A DNA stretch of 64,000 nt, taken from Vulcanimicrobiota bacterium. GTDB taxonomy: Bacteria > Vulcanimicrobiota > Xenobia > Xenobiales > JADMJV01. How positions within the stretch are numbered: position 1 is the first letter of the stretch; each line of letters begins with the position of its first letter. Below the pieces are notes generated by a model. The model saw only the letters and a program-made list of their open reading frames with translations, did not search any database and was not told the DNA's origin. Position numbers and translations under genes: made by a program. The stretch lies in NCBI GenBank assembly GCA_019637395.1, contig JAHBVR010000004.1, forward strand, positions 124,001 through 188,000. The letters are read 5' to 3'. This document shows, piece by piece, positions 8,994-18,400 of the stretch.

Positions 8994-11900
8994 ATGCTGG
9001 CCATTTTGACCGCCGACATGGAAGGCTTTTCGGGCCGCATGCGGGCCGATGAACAGGCCGTCATCACCCTGTTGCTCTCGACCTATTATCGGCTGGCCCG
9101 GCAGGCCGCCCACGAGTTTGAAGGTGAGCTCTATCGCCGTGAGGGCGACGCCGTCTGGTGTTCTTTCGCGGACCCGCAAAAAGGAGTGGAGGCGGCGCTC
9201 TGGTTATTGGCCCGGCTGGCGCTTTACAATCGAGACCAACCGGAGGATCGCCAGGTGCGCCTGCGCGCCGGCCTGGCCTGGGGGGAGGTCACTCTGGCCG
9301 GCAGCCCGGCTGAGCCGTTCGGCCCCACCGTCGATCTGGCTAAGCGCCTGGAAACTTCGGGTCGGACCGGTTGTTTGCATTGTCCCGCGGAGTTGGCTGA
9401 GGAACGGCCTCTGGTGGAGCCCGCCAGTGAGCGCAGCCTGCCGGGACACGCGCCCCTGCGCACGGCTTTGCTCATGCCGTCGGCCGCGCTTTTATCCCGG
9501 CTGGGCGAAGAAATGGCGGAAAGTTTCGGAAGTTGGGTTTTCGTAGTGGATCTGCTGCTAACTTCCGAGGAGGCCCGCCAGGAGTGGCTGGCCTGGGCGG
9601 TGGAAAGTCGCGAGCAAGGCCTGGCCCAGGTGCTGGAATGGAAAGAACACACTCACCTGCTGTTGTGGACCGGCACGGTGGCCCAAGAGCCTCCTTTCGT
9701 CATGCCCGCCGGCGCGCGAGTATCCGCTACCTTCGGAACGGTGGTAGTGCACAGCGGAGTGGGGGAGGAGGGGCTCAACTGGTCGGGCAGGGCTCTGGAA
9801 GAAGCGATGGACCTGCTGGAAAGAGCGCCCCAGACAGCCGGCCTCTGGGGCACCGCGCCGCTACGCTATGAACGAGAAGGCGATGGTTATGGATACCGCG
9901 GAGAGGTCGGTCTGGCCGAGGCGGCGCCCGAAGCTGGAGTGCCGGAAGCTTGTATCCTGTGCGGGCCGCTGCTCAGCCCGGAGCAATGGGAGGCTTTGCC
10001 CCATCAAGAGGCCGCTCAGTGGTGGGATCATCCGGCCGGGCTGCCGGTTCCCGATCCGGCCGTGGCCGGGCTGGTGAGCCAGCTGGATTGCCCCCTGTTT
10101 GACTGGACCAACCTGGCCGGGTCGGAAGCCGCCTTCCGTCATCTGCATCCCGATCAGCAGGCGTTGTTGCGGCGTGGACGCTTGCTCTGGTTGGGCCCAC
10201 CCGGCAGCGCCGAGACTTTGAAGCTGCTCTACGCCGACTTCGAGTACCGTTTCCAAAATAGCCGCCCCGGAACGCTCATTCATTGGGATTGGCCGGAGCG
10301 CGAATTGAAACGGTGGAGCCGGCGCGGTTTTGAGCTGGTGGCCTGGAGTCCGGAGTATTTTCAAGAACTGGTGCAGCGTTTTCGCTTCCTGCGCCAGCAG
10401 CGCCGGGAGGAGCACCGGCTCAGCCTGTTGCCGGCCCGTCCTTATAAGTTTTTGAATTATTATACGCGGGAAGACCGGGCTATTTTCTTTGGGCGCGAGG
10501 CCGATTGCGAGCGGCTGCACAGCCGTCTTTTAGCCAGTTCGGTGCTGGTGGTTTTCGGCAAATCCGGCGTGGGCAAGACCTCCTTGCTGCGGGCCGGCTT
10601 GCTTTCACGCTTTCAGGCTCCCCAAGACCTGGTGGTGACGCAGCGCATGCTCAGCGAACCGGTGGCGGCCGTGCGCCAGTTGTTGGGCAAGGTGCTGGGG
10701 TTGAGCGTGCAGGATGAATCGCTGGCCAGCTTGTTGGTGCGCGCCGAGCAGTGCGTGCGCGGCGCCGTGGTGGTCGTGCTCGATCAGTTCGAGGAATTTT
10801 TCTTGCGCTGCACCCCGGGCCAACGGGCTCAGTTCGGGCGGGAACTGGCCGAGGTGCTGCGGTTGGATTTGCGCCGCAGCCACCTGATTCTTTCCTTGCG
10901 CGAAGATTTTCTGGCGCAGATGGCCGAGCTGGAAGAGTTTGTGCCCACGATTTTGCAGCAGCGTTTCCGCGTCACCGCTCTGGATCGCGCTCAAACGAAG
11001 GAAGCCATTCTCAAGCCGGCTCAGCTTTTTCACCTGGAGATCGAGTCCGCTCTGGTGGAAGAATTGCTGGGCCTGGGCGGTATCGAGCCCCCCCAGCTGC
11101 AGATCATCCTGGATCGGCTTTATGAGCACCGGCAAGGCCAGCGCATCGGTTGGGATACTTATCAGGCATTGGGTGGGGCCGAGCGCATTTTGCGCGGCTA
11201 TTTCGAGGAAACGCTACGCCATAATTTGGGCCCGGAACGCCAGCGCGCGCGCCACCTACTCAAGGCCATGGTGACCGAGCAGAAGACCAAGTTGGTGACC
11301 ACCCTGGAGGAGCTGGATGCCCGTTTGGGCTGGCCGCGTGAGAACTTGATGGCCGTGCTCAAGCTGCTGGTGGAAAGCCGTTTGGTACGTTCTTGGGAAG
11401 AGGGAGAGCGCGGTTGCTACGAGCTGGCTCACGACTTTTTGACCCAGGAAATCGCCGCCTGGGAAACTCCTGAAGAGGTGGCCGCCAAGCACGCTCAGGC
11501 GGTGCTCAGCAACGAAATGCGCAATTATTCGAAATTGGGCCTGATCGTGCCCAAGGACCGGTTGCTCCTGTTGGAGCCTCAGAAGTCAGCCCTGGTTCTC
11601 GGGCCTTCCGAGCAGGCCATGCTGGTGCGTTCCTCGGTGCTCCAGGGTCTCGATCCGGCGCCCTGGCTGGGCCACGAAACCGGTGTCTTGTTGCGTGTCT
11701 TAGACGAAGACATAAGCGGCGAGGTGGCTCGCCATGTGATTCGGGTGCTGTGCGGGCTGCCCCTGGAAGATCGGGCCCTGGAGCGAATGTTGCAAGCCGC
11801 CCGCCAGGTGGGCAATCCGCATTTGCTGACCTGCCTGGAGGCGGGCTCGCCGCTGCGGCAGGCGCTGGCCGAGGCGGTGCACGAGCGCTTTTTTGGCCCG

Positions 11901-12548
11901 CTGCGCATGGCCCGCGTGCCGGCCGGGCCGGCCTGGATCGGCTCCACCCGGGAGAATAAGGAGAGCCGCAAGGCCCGTCTGCGTCCGGATCTGCACGAAC
12001 GCATCGAGAGCGAAGCCGACTACCATCGAGTGGAACTGGATGAGTTCTTGGTCGACCTGCGGCTGGTCTCCAATGCCGATTATTGCGAATTTCGACCCAT
12101 GCACGTCCATTTTTTTCCGCCCGAGGAGGCCGAATTGCCGGCGGTTAATGTGTCCTGCGAAGAAGCTGGAGAATATGCGCGCTGGCTGGGCAAGCGGCTG
12201 CCCAGCGAGGAGCAGTGGGAGAAAGCGGCCCGCGGCCCGGACGGACGCCTCTTTCCCTGGGGCGACGAGTGGGATGGCGAGCGTGTCAATTCTGCCGAGT
12301 CGGGACGGCGTTTCCTGACGCCGGTGGATGCCTTCCCGGCGGGCGCCAGCCCCTACGGTTGCCTGAACATGGCCGGCAACGTCTGGGAGTGGACCACCAC
12401 CCCCTGGGAGCCGGACAGCCCCTTGATGGCCAAAAAGGGTGGTTGCGCTCTCAACTTCGAACCGCATATGCAGTGCTCCGCCCGCTTCGAGGATCCCCCC
12501 GAAATGCGCCTCCGCTGGGCCGGCTTCCGCCTCATCTCCCGCGCTTAA
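8994..12548 (+). CDS. Class III cyclase / STAND NTPase / formylglycine-enzyme-like fusion protein
   Basis: 1184 residues, tandem paralogue of the preceding gene, its ATG directly following that stop. The N-terminal cyclase domain keeps both metal aspartates (Asp8 in LTADMEGFS, Asp52 in RREGDAVWCSF) and the LAKRLET segment. The usual transition-state Asn is replaced by Asp (TVDLAKRL), so activity is plausible but not assured. A middle region of about 300 residues leads to a STAND NTPase: FFGREADCER, Walker A GKSGVGKTS (522-530), Walker B VVLDQFEEFF (about 595). The C-terminal FGE fold (about 970-1184) has GNVWEWT and GFRLIS; it has only one cysteine near the catalytic pair position, so enzyme activity is doubtful. 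Likely a multimerising signal switch. Confidence 0.87.
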   Translation: MLAILTADMEGFSGRMRADEQAVITLLLSTYYRLARQAAHEFEGELYRREGDAVWCSFADPQKGVEAALWLLARLALYNRDQPEDRQVRLRAGLAWGEVTLAGSPAEPFGPTVDLAKRLETSGRTGCLHCPAELAEERPLVEPASERSLPGHAPLRTALLMPSAALLSRLGEEMAESFGSWVFVVDLLLTSEEARQEWLAWAVESREQGLAQVLEWKEHTHLLLWTGTVAQEPPFVMPAGARVSATFGTVVVHSGVGEEGLNWSGRALEEAMDLLERAPQTAGLWGTAPLRYEREGDGYGYRGEVGLAEAAPEAGVPEACILCGPLLSPEQWEALPHQEAAQWWDHPAGLPVPDPAVAGLVSQLDCPLFDWTNLAGSEAAFRHLHPDQQALLRRGRLLWLGPPGSAETLKLLYADFEYRFQNSRPGTLIHWDWPERELKRWSRRGFELVAWSPEYFQELVQRFRFLRQQRREEHRLSLLPARPYKFLNYYTREDRAIFFGREADCERLHSRLLASSVLVVFGKSGVGKTSLLRAGLLSRFQAPQDLVVTQRMLSEPVAAVRQLLGKVLGLSVQDESLASLLVRAEQCVRGAVVVVLDQFEEFFLRCTPGQRAQFGRELAEVLRLDLRRSHLILSLREDFLAQMAELEEFVPTILQQRFRVTALDRAQTKEAILKPAQLFHLEIESALVEELLGLGGIEPPQLQIILDRLYEHRQGQRIGWDTYQALGGAERILRGYFEETLRHNLGPERQRARHLLKAMVTEQKTKLVTTLEELDARLGWPRENLMAVLKLLVESRLVRSWEEGERGCYELAHDFLTQEIAAWETPEEVAAKHAQAVLSNEMRNYSKLGLIVPKDRLLLLEPQKSALVLGPSEQAMLVRSSVLQGLDPAPWLGHETGVLLRVLDEDISGEVARHVIRVLCGLPLEDRALERMLQAARQVGNPHLLTCLEAGSPLRQALAEAVHERFFGPLRMARVPAGPAWIGSTRENKESRKARLRPDLHERIESEADYHRVELDEFLVDLRLVSNADYCEFRPMHVHFFPPEEAELPAVNVSCEEAGEYARWLGKRLPSEEQWEKAARGPDGRLFPWGDEWDGERVNSAESGRRFLTPVDAFPAGASPYGCLNMAGNVWEWTTTPWEPDSPLMAKKGGCALNFEPHMQCSARFEDPPEMRLRWAGFRLISRA

Positions 12549-12598
12549 CGGAATAAAATAATGCCTCAGCAGCCAGGGCAGGGCGCTAACTCCGCGAA

Positions 12599-13651
12599 TT
12601 GCAGCCGGTGACCATAGCCCGACGCGGCGCTTACTTGCATCCCAATCTTGACTACCTTCGCGCTTTCGCTGTGTTGTGCGTGGTTGGCAGCCATTGGTGC
12701 GAGTCGATGGGCTGGTTGGAGCGATTGAGTAAACTCTTTGGAGGGACTCAACTGGGTCACACCGGAGTACTGCTGTTCTTTGTCCACACAAGTTGTGTTT
12801 TGATGATGTCCCTGGAGCGGCTACCGCCGGCCAACGGTTGGCAGACGACCCTGCGGTTCTATGTGCGCCGAGCCTTTCGTATTTATCCCCTGAGCACCGT
12901 GACCCTCTGCCTGGTGCTGTTCTTTCATTTTCCCAGCTACATGGGCAACAATTTCAGCCCACCTACCTGGTTGATTCTGGTCACGAACTTCACCTTGACC
13001 CAAAATCTCTTTGACCACCGCCTCCTGCTTTTCCCGATGTGGAGTTTGCCGCTGGAGCTTCAGATGTATCTGGTCTTGCCGCTATTTTATTTCGGAATTA
13101 AGAAAGTCGGCCCCGGCAGGGCTCCTCAATTTGTCTTGCTGTGCTGGGTGACGGCGGTAGCTTTGATACAGTCCCGCCTGGACGTCTACTTTAAGCCGGT
13201 GGAGTGGATCTTGTACTGGCCGTGCTTTATCGCCGGGATATTCGCCTATACCCAGTGGTCCAGGCGCAGGGCGATCTTGCCCTGGCCCACCTGGCCCGTC
13301 TTTTTGTTCTCGATCTGCTATGCATTCCAGCCCCGCCAGCCGCTTCTGATCTTCGGGGGCTGCCTGATTTTAGGCGCGTTGCTGCCCTGGTTTCGGGAGA
13401 TCGACAATCGGCCTCTCAACCAGATTACGTCCTGGATCGCTCGCTACTCCTACGCGATTTACTTGATCCACGTCCCCATTTTTCACTTTTTCTTCTGGGA
13501 AAAGCCTGTCTTGCCAACGGCCATGGCCAATTTGGCCGCTCTCAGTAGCTTGGGATTTCTGTCCTGGCTTCTCTACCATCTGATCGAGCGGCCGATGATC
13601 GCTCTGGGAGTGCGCCTCACCGAGCCAAATCCAAAGAAGCTTGCCCGCTAA
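12599..13651 (+). CDS. Acyltransferase 3 family membrane protein (OafA/YrhL-like)
   Basis: Integral membrane O-acyltransferase, 350 residues with about ten hydrophobic segments. Family hallmarks are the N-terminal LDYLRAFAVLCVVGSHW segment (the His is the conserved catalytic one), the RRAFRIYPL motif after the second helix, and a C-terminal YSYAIYLIHVPIF segment. Members acylate surface polysaccharides, lipids or peptidoglycan; the acceptor here is unknown. The TTG at 12599 and a GTG at 12608 are both possible starts, and no strong ribosome binding site decides. It ends overlapping the convergent KAS III-like gene by 4 bp. Confidence 0.87.
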   Translation: MQPVTIARRGAYLHPNLDYLRAFAVLCVVGSHWCESMGWLERLSKLFGGTQLGHTGVLLFFVHTSCVLMMSLERLPPANGWQTTLRFYVRRAFRIYPLSTVTLCLVLFFHFPSYMGNNFSPPTWLILVTNFTLTQNLFDHRLLLFPMWSLPLELQMYLVLPLFYFGIKKVGPGRAPQFVLLCWVTAVALIQSRLDVYFKPVEWILYWPCFIAGIFAYTQWSRRRAILPWPTWPVFLFSICYAFQPRQPLLIFGGCLILGALLPWFREIDNRPLNQITSWIARYSYAIYLIHVPIFHFFFWEKPVLPTAMANLAALSSLGFLSWLLYHLIERPMIALGVRLTEPNPKKLAR

Positions 13652-14805
13652 GGCCAGAGGAGTTCGGAGATGCCGACCGAGTAGCCGGTGCCGAAGCCGA
13701 CCAGCAGGATGCGGTCGCCGGATTGGAGCCGCCCGGACTGGCCGGCCTCGGCCAGCATCAGCGGGATGGAGGCGCTCGAGGTGTTGCCCAACTGGTCGAT
13801 GTTGGAGAGCACTTTGGCGGGGTCGATGGTGGTGCGTGCCACCACCGCGTCGACGATGCGCTGGTTGGCCTGATGAAAGGCGAAATGGTCAAAATCCTCG
13901 AGTTTGCGGTGGCGGCGGTCCAGTTCCAACTGGATACGGCGCGGCAAATCGGTCACCATGTCCTTGAAGACCTGACGTCCCTGCATCAGCAGGCGCATGC
14001 TGGAGGTTTTGTCTTCGCGCAGACTGAGTTCGCCGTCGTCTACATGAAAGCGGTAGACGGGCTGGTCCGACAGGTGGAAGGCCAGCAGCGGCCCTTTCTC
14101 GCCCTGGGTGGACCAGGCCACCTCGGCTACGCGTTCTTCCTCTCCCTGCACAAAAACGCTGGCGGCGGCGGCGTCGCCGAAAATCACCGAGGTGTGGCGG
14201 TCGGTGGCGTCCAGGGTGCGCGTCATGGCTTCACTGGTCACCAGCAGGCCGGCGCTGCCGGGCGGACAGGTGCGCAGCAGGGAGCCGACCAGTTGTACTC
14301 CGGCCAGGAAGCCGTTGCAGCCCATCGGAGTGTCGAAAGCCATCACGTCGTTGCTCAAAGCCAGATCGCCTTGCAGGCGGGCGGCTTGGGGAGGAATGCA
14401 GTTCTGATAGGTGACCGAGCTGACCACCACCACCCGGTAACATTCGCTGTCCAACCCCGCTCTTGCCAGCGCCTGGCGGGCGGCCGCCAGTGACATATCA
14501 TAGGCGGTCAAATCGTGCTGGAGGATGCGGCGCTGCAACACTCCCACGCGGTCCCTGGGGAAGTCGGCTTCGGGCAAGGGGAAATCTAGATGGGCTCCGG
14601 AGCGAAATCGGGCCACCGCTTCGGTTAGCATTTCGTTGCTAACATGCAATCCGGGTAGATCGCGCCCCGGCAGCGCTTCCCCGATGCTCTGCAACTGTAG
14701 TCTCAAGCGTTTGCCTTTGGCATGGGCGGACCAAGCCCTGCCGGAGCTCCGCTCAAATTCTGTTCCAGGGGTGAGGAAACGCAGCTCCTCCCTGGGGGTT
14801 CCCAC
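13648..14805 (-). CDS. 3-oxoacyl-ACP synthase III-like enzyme (FabH/OleA superfamily)
   Basis: Thiolase-fold condensing enzyme that joins an acyl-CoA or acyl group with a second acyl unit. The catalytic triad is Cys163 (PMGCNGFLAG), His311 (FHQANQRI) and Asn341 (GNTSSAS). The 385-residue length includes about 30 residues ahead of the usual start of the fold, and no better internal start codon is visible. The neighbours (acyltransferase, HTH/zinc protein) do not form a fatty-acid operon, so a specialised role such as secondary lipid or polyketide-type synthesis is as likely as housekeeping FabH. The GTG at 14805 is divergent from the HTH gene with 89 bp between. Confidence 0.87.
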   Translation of the reverse strand: MGTPREELRFLTPGTEFERSSGRAWSAHAKGKRLRLQLQSIGEALPGRDLPGLHVSNEMLTEAVARFRSGAHLDFPLPEADFPRDRVGVLQRRILQHDLTAYDMSLAAARQALARAGLDSECYRVVVVSSVTYQNCIPPQAARLQGDLALSNDVMAFDTPMGCNGFLAGVQLVGSLLRTCPPGSAGLLVTSEAMTRTLDATDRHTSVIFGDAAAASVFVQGEEERVAEVAWSTQGEKGPLLAFHLSDQPVYRFHVDDGELSLREDKTSSMRLLMQGRQVFKDMVTDLPRRIQLELDRRHRKLEDFDHFAFHQANQRIVDAVVARTTIDPAKVLSNIDQLGNTSSASIPLMLAEAGQSGRLQSGDRILLVGFGTGYSVGISELLWP

Positions 14806-14894
14806 TATTTCCGTAGGAGAACCAGGTCTGGGCTCGTAACCAGTGGCATGTCTTCTTCCAAGATTTTACTCCTTTCGCCGGTCGCCGTGGCCTC

Positions 14895-15365
14895 ATGAAG
14901 ACCATTGGCGTGCAGCAAGCGGCACAGATGCTGGGCTTGACCGCGGGAGCCGTGCGTGGACTGCTGGCCACGGGCTACTTGAAAGGGGAGAAGGTCGATC
15001 GGGTCTGGACGGTTTCTTTCGAATCGGTTCAGGTTTTGCAGGCGCTGTTGCGGGTTCCGCTGCGCATGGTGAGCGCGTTGCCCAGCGAAACGGAACAAAA
15101 ATCCATCGGGTTGGGCCTTTGCCCCGTCTGCGCCGGCAACAATTGGGGAGTGGCCAAAGAAGGCTCGCAATTTTCCAACGAATTTTTTGAGTGCAGCGAC
15201 TGTGCCTTCTCGCTGCACCAGAGTTTCTTGGAGTTTGGTGTGAGCGAGCAGGTCCGGGAGCGGATTCGCGACCACATTCAGAGCTTGTTGCTGGTGGTGC
15301 GCAATGGTGAGGCGGCCCGCGAATGCTTGCAGCGGCGCGCCCAGGCTTTGCTCGCGTTCGAGTGA
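14895..15365 (+). CDS. HTH (excisionase/MerR-like) and zinc-ribbon protein
   Basis: 156 residues. Residues 1-50 form a winged-helix DNA-binding motif of the MerR/excisionase type (IGVQQAAQMLGLTAGAVRGL). The central part carries a four-cysteine zinc ribbon (CPVCAG and, after about 20 residues, CSDC). The C-terminus is helical. Probably a DNA-binding regulator or adaptor; target unknown. It lies immediately upstream of the 1691-residue repeat protein but is separated from it by a promoter-like region, so it is not necessarily in the same transcript. Confidence 0.65.
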   Translation: MKTIGVQQAAQMLGLTAGAVRGLLATGYLKGEKVDRVWTVSFESVQVLQALLRVPLRMVSALPSETEQKSIGLGLCPVCAGNNWGVAKEGSQFSNEFFECSDCAFSLHQSFLEFGVSEQVRERIRDHIQSLLLVVRNGEAARECLQRRAQALLAFE

Positions 15366-15393
15366 TAGGGGCGAGGCACCCGATGCCGAAGTC

Positions 15394-15450
15394 TTGACTT
15401 TCTTCCTTGTGGTCGTGATGTAGACAGTAATAGGTGTCAATTGGAGTAAG
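15394..15450 (+). promoter_or_regulatory. Promoter/leader element of the 34-residue-repeat protein, shared with 20558-20616
   Basis: TTGACT (15394-15399) is followed exactly 21 bases later by GTGAT and then by blocks ACAGTAA, GTGT, TGG and GTAAG. The same blocks at the same spacings occur upstream of the gene at 20629. The -35-like hexamer is good; the -10 (around 15417) is poor, which would suit activator dependence. GGAG near the TTG start at 15454 acts as ribosome binding site. Confidence 0.55.
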
Positions 15451-15453
15451 CCT

Positions 15454-18400
15454 TTGGATTTGAACTCTGGGCTCTATAAGCTGTCGCCCGCTCCGGCGGG
15501 CCCGCTTCGTCCTGCCCAGGAGCGGCGCGCTGAGGTGGTCCAGCCCGAGGAGAAAAAGGCTCTGGCCGACACCTTCGAGTCCGCTCCCCCCCGACTGGCC
15601 AGACTCCCGTTTGCCGCTACCCGGCCCGTAGCCGTTCCCGACAAGGGCGCCCCCGTGCCCAAGACAGAAGCCAAACCGGTGGCCGCTCCGACCCGGTCGG
15701 AAGTGAAGCCGGCCGTGGCTCCGCCTCCAGGTAAGCCGGAAGTCAAACCACCGTCCATTCAGGAGGCCGTTACTCCCGAGCCGGCTCCCACGCCTCCGAA
15801 GGGGCCACCACCGCAGCGCCCGCGGGGCGTGACCACTACTTCCGGTCTGACCACCGCGGCCGTGCAGATGGGGCTGGTCAAGGCTCCCGAGCGCAAGCCT
15901 CCGGCCTCCGAAACAAAGACGCCGGTTCCCTCGAAGAAGCCGGGGAGCCCGAAGAAGCAAGAAATTAAAAAGAATACCCAGGCCGAGGAAGCCGCGGCTC
16001 AGAGCCTGCAGGCCAGTCTCTGTGGAAGCGCGGGCCAGCAACGGGCCATCGAGCCTGGCCAGGTCGCCGCTTCGGATTTTCAGCCGGTGGGGGCGGCCGC
16101 CCAGATTCAAGGCTCGGTCCGCCCCACCACCACTCAGGGGGGGCAAGCGGTGACGCGAACCGATTCCCCTCCCGTCACCTCTTCTGCTCCCGCCGCCACC
16201 ACCGTGCCGGTGGGAGTTTCTTACCCGAATGGAGCTCCTCCGGCTGAAACCAGGTTGAACACGACTCCCACCCCTGTGTTTGGAATGTCCGGCGCTCTCT
16301 CGGCGGCCCAATCCGGTGGATTATCCAGTTGGCTCACCGACCTCAATAAAGATCCCAAAGCGGTCAGCCAATTTACGGCCGAACAGAACAAATTGATGGC
16401 CACGCCCGAGGGGCGGGAACAGTTCAACCAGTTTCTTTCGAGCGCTCAGAAAGATCCGGAGACCGCCAGGCTCTACTTGCAGATGCACGGATCGCTCGGC
16501 TCCAGCGACGAAGGCAAGAAACTCCTGAGCGATCAGCTCAAGTTAGTCTCTCAGGACCCCAAAACCTCGGCTTTGCAGTTGGATGTGGTGCGGCAGGGCA
16601 TACCATCCCAACAGGCGTCCAGTTACCTCGGCTCCCTTGCCAAGGACCCGGCGCTGGCCACTGGCTTCGCCGGCGTTCAGGCCCGAGCCGCCAGCACTGC
16701 CCAGGGCCGCGAGTCTCTTTCCGCGCTGACGCGGACAGCGGCGGCCGACCCGAAAACGGCCTCCCAGTTCACGGCCACCCGCGCGGCCGCGGCTGCTGGC
16801 GAGGGCGGGCGAGAAGCGCTGAAAACGGTTTATCAAGCGGCCGCTCAGGATCCAGGCTTGACCCGTTCCCAGGCCCGCCTGGATGCGGCCGCCACGGCCA
16901 CGCCCGAAGGCCGCTCGGAGTATGCCCGCTTGCAAAAGAACGCCGCCGCCAGCCCGGAGCTGGCTGCCAAGATGACCGGCTACGAGGCGGCCGCACTGAA
17001 GGACCCCGAGGCCAGGACCTCGATGACCCGGGTGGTGCAGAGCGCGGCGGGCGACGCTCAGCTGGCCGGCGCCCGGCAGACCAATCAGACGGCCGCTTCC
17101 AGCCTTCCCGAAGGTTTGCAGAATCTGACCGACCTGCAAAAGCAGGTCGGCTCGGATCCCAAACTGGCCGGTTCCTGGTTACAGGCGCAAAGCCAGGCCC
17201 TCTCGACTCCCGAGGGTCTGTCCAGTTGGACTCAGATGAATCAAAACCTGGCTAAGGATCCGGAGGCAAGCGCCGCTTTCGCGCAACTGCAGGCGCAGGC
17301 ATGCAGCACTCCTGAGGGTCTGGCCACCTACCAATCGATGGCCGGGTTGATCGCCAGGAGCCCCGAAGCCAGCGCCTCATACGCGGCGGTGCAGGCCGGT
17401 GCGGCCGGCACTCCCGAGGGCCGCGAGAGCCTGACCCAGTTTCAGCAGAACCTGGCCAAAAGCCCGGAAGCCAGCGCTTCCTACGGCGCCATCCAGGCCT
17501 CGGCCGCCTCCACCCCGCAGGGGCGGGAGTCCTTGACGCGTTTCAACCAGGGGCTGGCTCAGGATCCCAAGGCCTCCGCCTCGGCCCTGCAGGTCCAGGC
17601 TTCGGCGCTCAAGACTCCGGAAGGGCGCGCTTCGTTTACCGCCTACAACCAGAACATGGCGCAGGATCCCAAGGCGGCCGCCTCGGCCCTGTCGGTGCAG
17701 GCAGCCGCGGTGAAAACCCCGGAAGGAATGTCGGCCTTTACCGCCTCCAATCAGGAGATGGCCAGGGATCCCAAGGCCAGCGCTTCTTCGCTGACGCTGC
17801 AGGCTTCCGCCTTGAAGACGCCCGAGGGAAAAGCCGCTTTCACGGCGACCAGCCAGGAAGTGGCCAAGAATCCGCAGGCCTCCGCCTCCACCGTGGCGGT
17901 GCAGGCCTCGGCTTTGAAAACACCGGAGGGAACGACCGCTTTCACGAATTTCTCGGCGGAGCTGGCCAAGGATGCGAAAGCCAGCGCGGCGTTTGTGGCC
18001 ACCCAGGCGAGCGCGGCCAGCACTCCTGAGGGGCGTGAGCTGTTGACCAGTTTCCAGCGCCAGTTGGCCGAGGACCCCAAGGCCAGTGCCGCCTTTATTG
18101 CCACGCAAGCCAGCGCGGCCAGAACGCCCGAAGGTCTGAAAAGTCTCACCGAGTTCAATCAGTCGCTGGCCCAAGACCCCCAGGCCAGCGCGGCCGCGGT
18201 CAAAGTCCAGGCGGCCGCGGCCAGCACTCCCGAAGGTCTTAAGGCTCTCACCGATCGCAACTCTGCGGTGGCCGCCGACCCGAAGGCCTCGGCGTCTTTC
18301 GTGGCCGTGGACGCCAAAGCCGCCACCATCCCCGAAGGGCGGGAGGTCCTGACGGCGCGCAACACGGCGGTGGCCACCGACCCGAAGGCGTCGGCTTCCT

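Noticed and set aside
7026-9179. Long antisense open frame across the first cyclase-STAND gene
   Set aside because: Typical GC-rich shadow of the opposite strand: no domain, odd composition and no ribosome binding site, while the plus strand has clear domains.
8338-12548. Active formylglycine-generating enzyme
   Set aside because: Folds match but the copper cysteine pair is missing in the first protein and reduced to one Cys in the second.
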